In this document: positions 6,555 through 7,964 of the stretch, in pieces
How positions within the stretch are numbered: position 1 is the stretch's first letter
How the letters are laid out: each line of letters opens with the position of its first letter
Source: an uncultured Fretibacterium sp.
Lineage (GTDB): Bacteria > Synergistota > Synergistia > Synergistales > Aminobacteriaceae
Length of the DNA stretch: 7,964 nt
Assembly: GCA_937892105.1 (NCBI GenBank)
Contig: CALAUZ010000142.1
Span: 1-7,964 of the forward strand
Direction of reading: 5' to 3'
Translations under genes and position numbers: made by a program
The notes under the pieces: generated by a model
Told to the model about the DNA's origin: nothing
The model's input: only the letters and a program-made list of their open reading frames with translations
The model's database searches: none

Positions 6555-7862
6555 ATGACAGGCTTCGACTATTCCAATGCTATGAAGTTCGTCCGTCCCC
6601 ACGAAATTGACAGCATGAAGGCAATAACCCTCACTGCCGCAGAGCTTCTCAAGTCCCGTAAAGGTGCTGGCAACGATTTTCTGGGCTGGATAGATCTTCC
6701 GGTCAACTACGACAAGGAAGAATTTTCCCGCATAAAGATGGCGGCGAAGAAGATACAGAGCGACTCGGAGATTTTGCTTGTTGCGGGCATAGGCGGTTCA
6801 TATCTTGGAGCGAGGGCAGCGATTGAGTTTTTGAGGCCGGGTTTCTATAACGACCTGGCTCCCGAAGTGAGGAAGACCCCTCGTATCTACTATGTTGGCA
6901 ACAGCATGAACAGCACGTACATTCAGGACATAATCGGCCTTCTTGAAGGGCATGATTTCTCAGTGAACGTAATCTCAAAATCAGGGACTACGACCGAGAC
7001 AGCTATAGCGTTCCGGGTATTCAGGGATTTGCTGATAAAGAAGTACGGGCAGAAGGAAGCGGCAAAGAGGATTTACGCTACGACCGACAAGGCTAGGGGT
7101 GCGCTGAAGACGTTTGCAGACACAGAGGGCTACGAGAGCTTTGTAATTCCCGATGATGTAGGCGGAAGGTTCTCTGTGTTGACGGCGGTGGGACTTCTTC
7201 CGATTGCTGCGAGCGGAGCGGACATTGACGAATTGATGAAGGGTGCGCAGAATGGGCGTGAAGTTGCGCTGAACAAGGCATTCGAGGAGAACCCGGCGTT
7301 ACAGTATGCGGCACTGAGGAACATTCTTCACAGGAAAGGGAAGACTGTTGAAATTCTCGCCAACTACGAGCCGTCAATGCACTATATTTCCGAATGGTGG
7401 AAGCAGCTTTACGGAGAGAGTGAGGGCAAGGATCAGCGTGGAATTTTCCCTGCGAGTGTTGACCTTACGACCGACTTGCATTCGATGGGACAGTTCATAC
7501 AGGACGGCGACAGGATAATGTTCGAGACGGTGATGAACATTGAGAAAGCGCGCGGGGATTTTGAGCTGAAGGCGCAGGACAACGATCTTGACGGGCTGAA
7601 TTACCTTGCCGGTAAGAAGATGAGCTGGGTGAACCAGTGTGCGATGCAGGGAACGATAGCGGCGCATGTTGACGGCGGGGTACCGAACATGGTGGTGAGC
7701 ATTCTGGCACAGGACGAAGTTTCACTGGGTGAACTGTTCTACTTCTTCGAGTATGCGTGCGGAGTGTCTGGCTATATCAGCGGGATTAACCCGTTCAACC
7801 AGCCTGGAGTGGAGTTCTACAAGGCTAATATGTTCAAGCTCTTGGGGAAGCCCGGAAAGTAG
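6555..7862 (+). CDS. pgi: Glucose-6-phosphate isomerase
   Basis: The enzyme interconverts glucose 6-phosphate and fructose 6-phosphate in glycolysis and gluconeogenesis. The 435-residue length fits the short bacterial form. Landmarks in order are [12 protein letters not shown] (77-88), the sugar-phosphate-binding SKSGTTTET (141-149), the family signature [10 protein letters not shown] (200-209) with catalytic-site R205, the [10 protein letters not shown] block with base Glu288 (287-296), ring-opening His309 in DLHSMGQ (307-313), and the second signature NQPGVEFYK with Lys423 (415-423). The spacing E288-H309-K423 equals that of the Bacillus-type enzyme. AGGAGG (6541-6546) stands 8 bases before the ATG, which fixes the start. 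It lies 93 bases after the secreted-protein gene with a hairpin between, and ends at a strong terminator, so it may be transcribed alone or by read-through. No lesions are seen. Confidence 0.95.
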   Translation: MTGFDYSNAMKFVRPHEIDSMKAITLTAAELLKSRKGAGNDFLGWIDLPVNYDKEEFSRIKMAAKKIQSDSEILLVAGIGGSYLGARAAIEFLRPGFYNDLAPEVRKTPRIYYVGNSMNSTYIQDIIGLLEGHDFSVNVISKSGTTTETAIAFRVFRDLLIKKYGQKEAAKRIYATTDKARGALKTFADTEGYESFVIPDDVGGRFSVLTAVGLLPIAASGADIDELMKGAQNGREVALNKAFEENPALQYAALRNILHRKGKTVEILANYEPSMHYISEWWKQLYGESEGKDQRGIFPASVDLTTDLHSMGQFIQDGDRIMFETVMNIEKARGDFELKAQDNDLDGLNYLAGKKMSWVNQCAMQGTIAAHVDGGVPNMVVSILAQDEVSLGELFYFFEYACGVSGYISGINPFNQPGVEFYKANMFKLLGKPGK

Positions 7863-7879
7863 AAGCATGATGATTTTTC

Positions 7880-7907
7880 CCCCCGATGATGAGTCGGGGG
7901 TATTTTT
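7880..7907 (+). terminator. Intrinsic terminator after pgi
   Basis: CCCCCGA (7880-7886) and TCGGGGG (7894-7900) form a perfect 7-bp GC-rich stem with a 7-base loop, followed by TATTTTT. It starts 17 bases after the pgi stop codon. The T-tract is on the + strand only, so it serves pgi. Confidence 0.9.
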
Positions 7908-7923
7908 ATGCAATTATGACAGT

Positions 7924-7964
7924 ATGCCACGTGAAAGTGTCCTGAATATCTTTGAGCGCAGTAA
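7924..7964 (+). CDS. Possible start of a further gene, cut by the window end
   Basis: After the pgi terminator an ATG at 7924 opens a frame reading MPRESVLNIFERS that is still open at the last base. There is no clear Shine-Dalgarno site upstream and only 13 residues are visible. The short helix-like start could belong to a winged-helix regulator or biotin-ligase N-terminus, but this is too little to name a family. It may equally be a chance frame. Confidence 0.25.
   Translation, partial: MPRESVLNIFERS

Overview
The window looks like a bacterial chromosome segment of roughly even GC from an anaerobe. The support for anaerobic life is an NfnA/NfnB-type NADH-dependent ferredoxin:NADP+ oxidoreductase pair. 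A lipoprotein-like secreted protein and good Shine-Dalgarno sites support a bacterium. The lineage cannot be fixed from this sequence. Groups with many amino-acid-fermenting anaerobes, such as Synergistota or Clostridia/Negativicutes, would fit, but this is only a guess.

Left part (1-1250) is gene debris. On the + strand lies the C-terminal end of a P4-type tyrosine integrase, with a frameshift visible inside its homology. On the - strand lie a gamma-glutamylcyclotransferase-like gene lacking its N-terminal motif and a GNAT acetyltransferase broken by at least one frameshift and lacking its C-terminus. The two - strand genes meet at a sharp junction near 846-852, where GNAT homology stops and cyclotransferase homology begins in another frame, as expected after a deletion. 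A 12-bp palindrome and AT-rich DNA sit at the extreme left edge.

Middle and right part (1260-7964) is compact and intact, with all genes on the + strand. nfnA (TTG start) and nfnB form a two-gene operon with a good promoter candidate upstream and a 13-bp stem terminator downstream. A class I/II PLP aminotransferase follows, then a Ser/Thr/Gly/Asn-rich secreted protein with a beta-helix-like pattern, then glucose-6-phosphate isomerase (pgi), which ends at a strong intrinsic terminator. A possible new gene starts in the last 41 bases.

NfnAB would link NADH and reduced ferredoxin to NADPH supply, Pgi serves hexose-phosphate interconversion, and the aminotransferase serves amino-acid metabolism. 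They fit one anaerobic central metabolism, but nothing shows that they form one regulated unit. I see no convincing new multi-gene system. The items most worth a second look are the layered decay at 1-1250, the secreted repeat protein with an atypical lipobox, and a long hairpin before pgi whose T-tract lies on the opposite strand.
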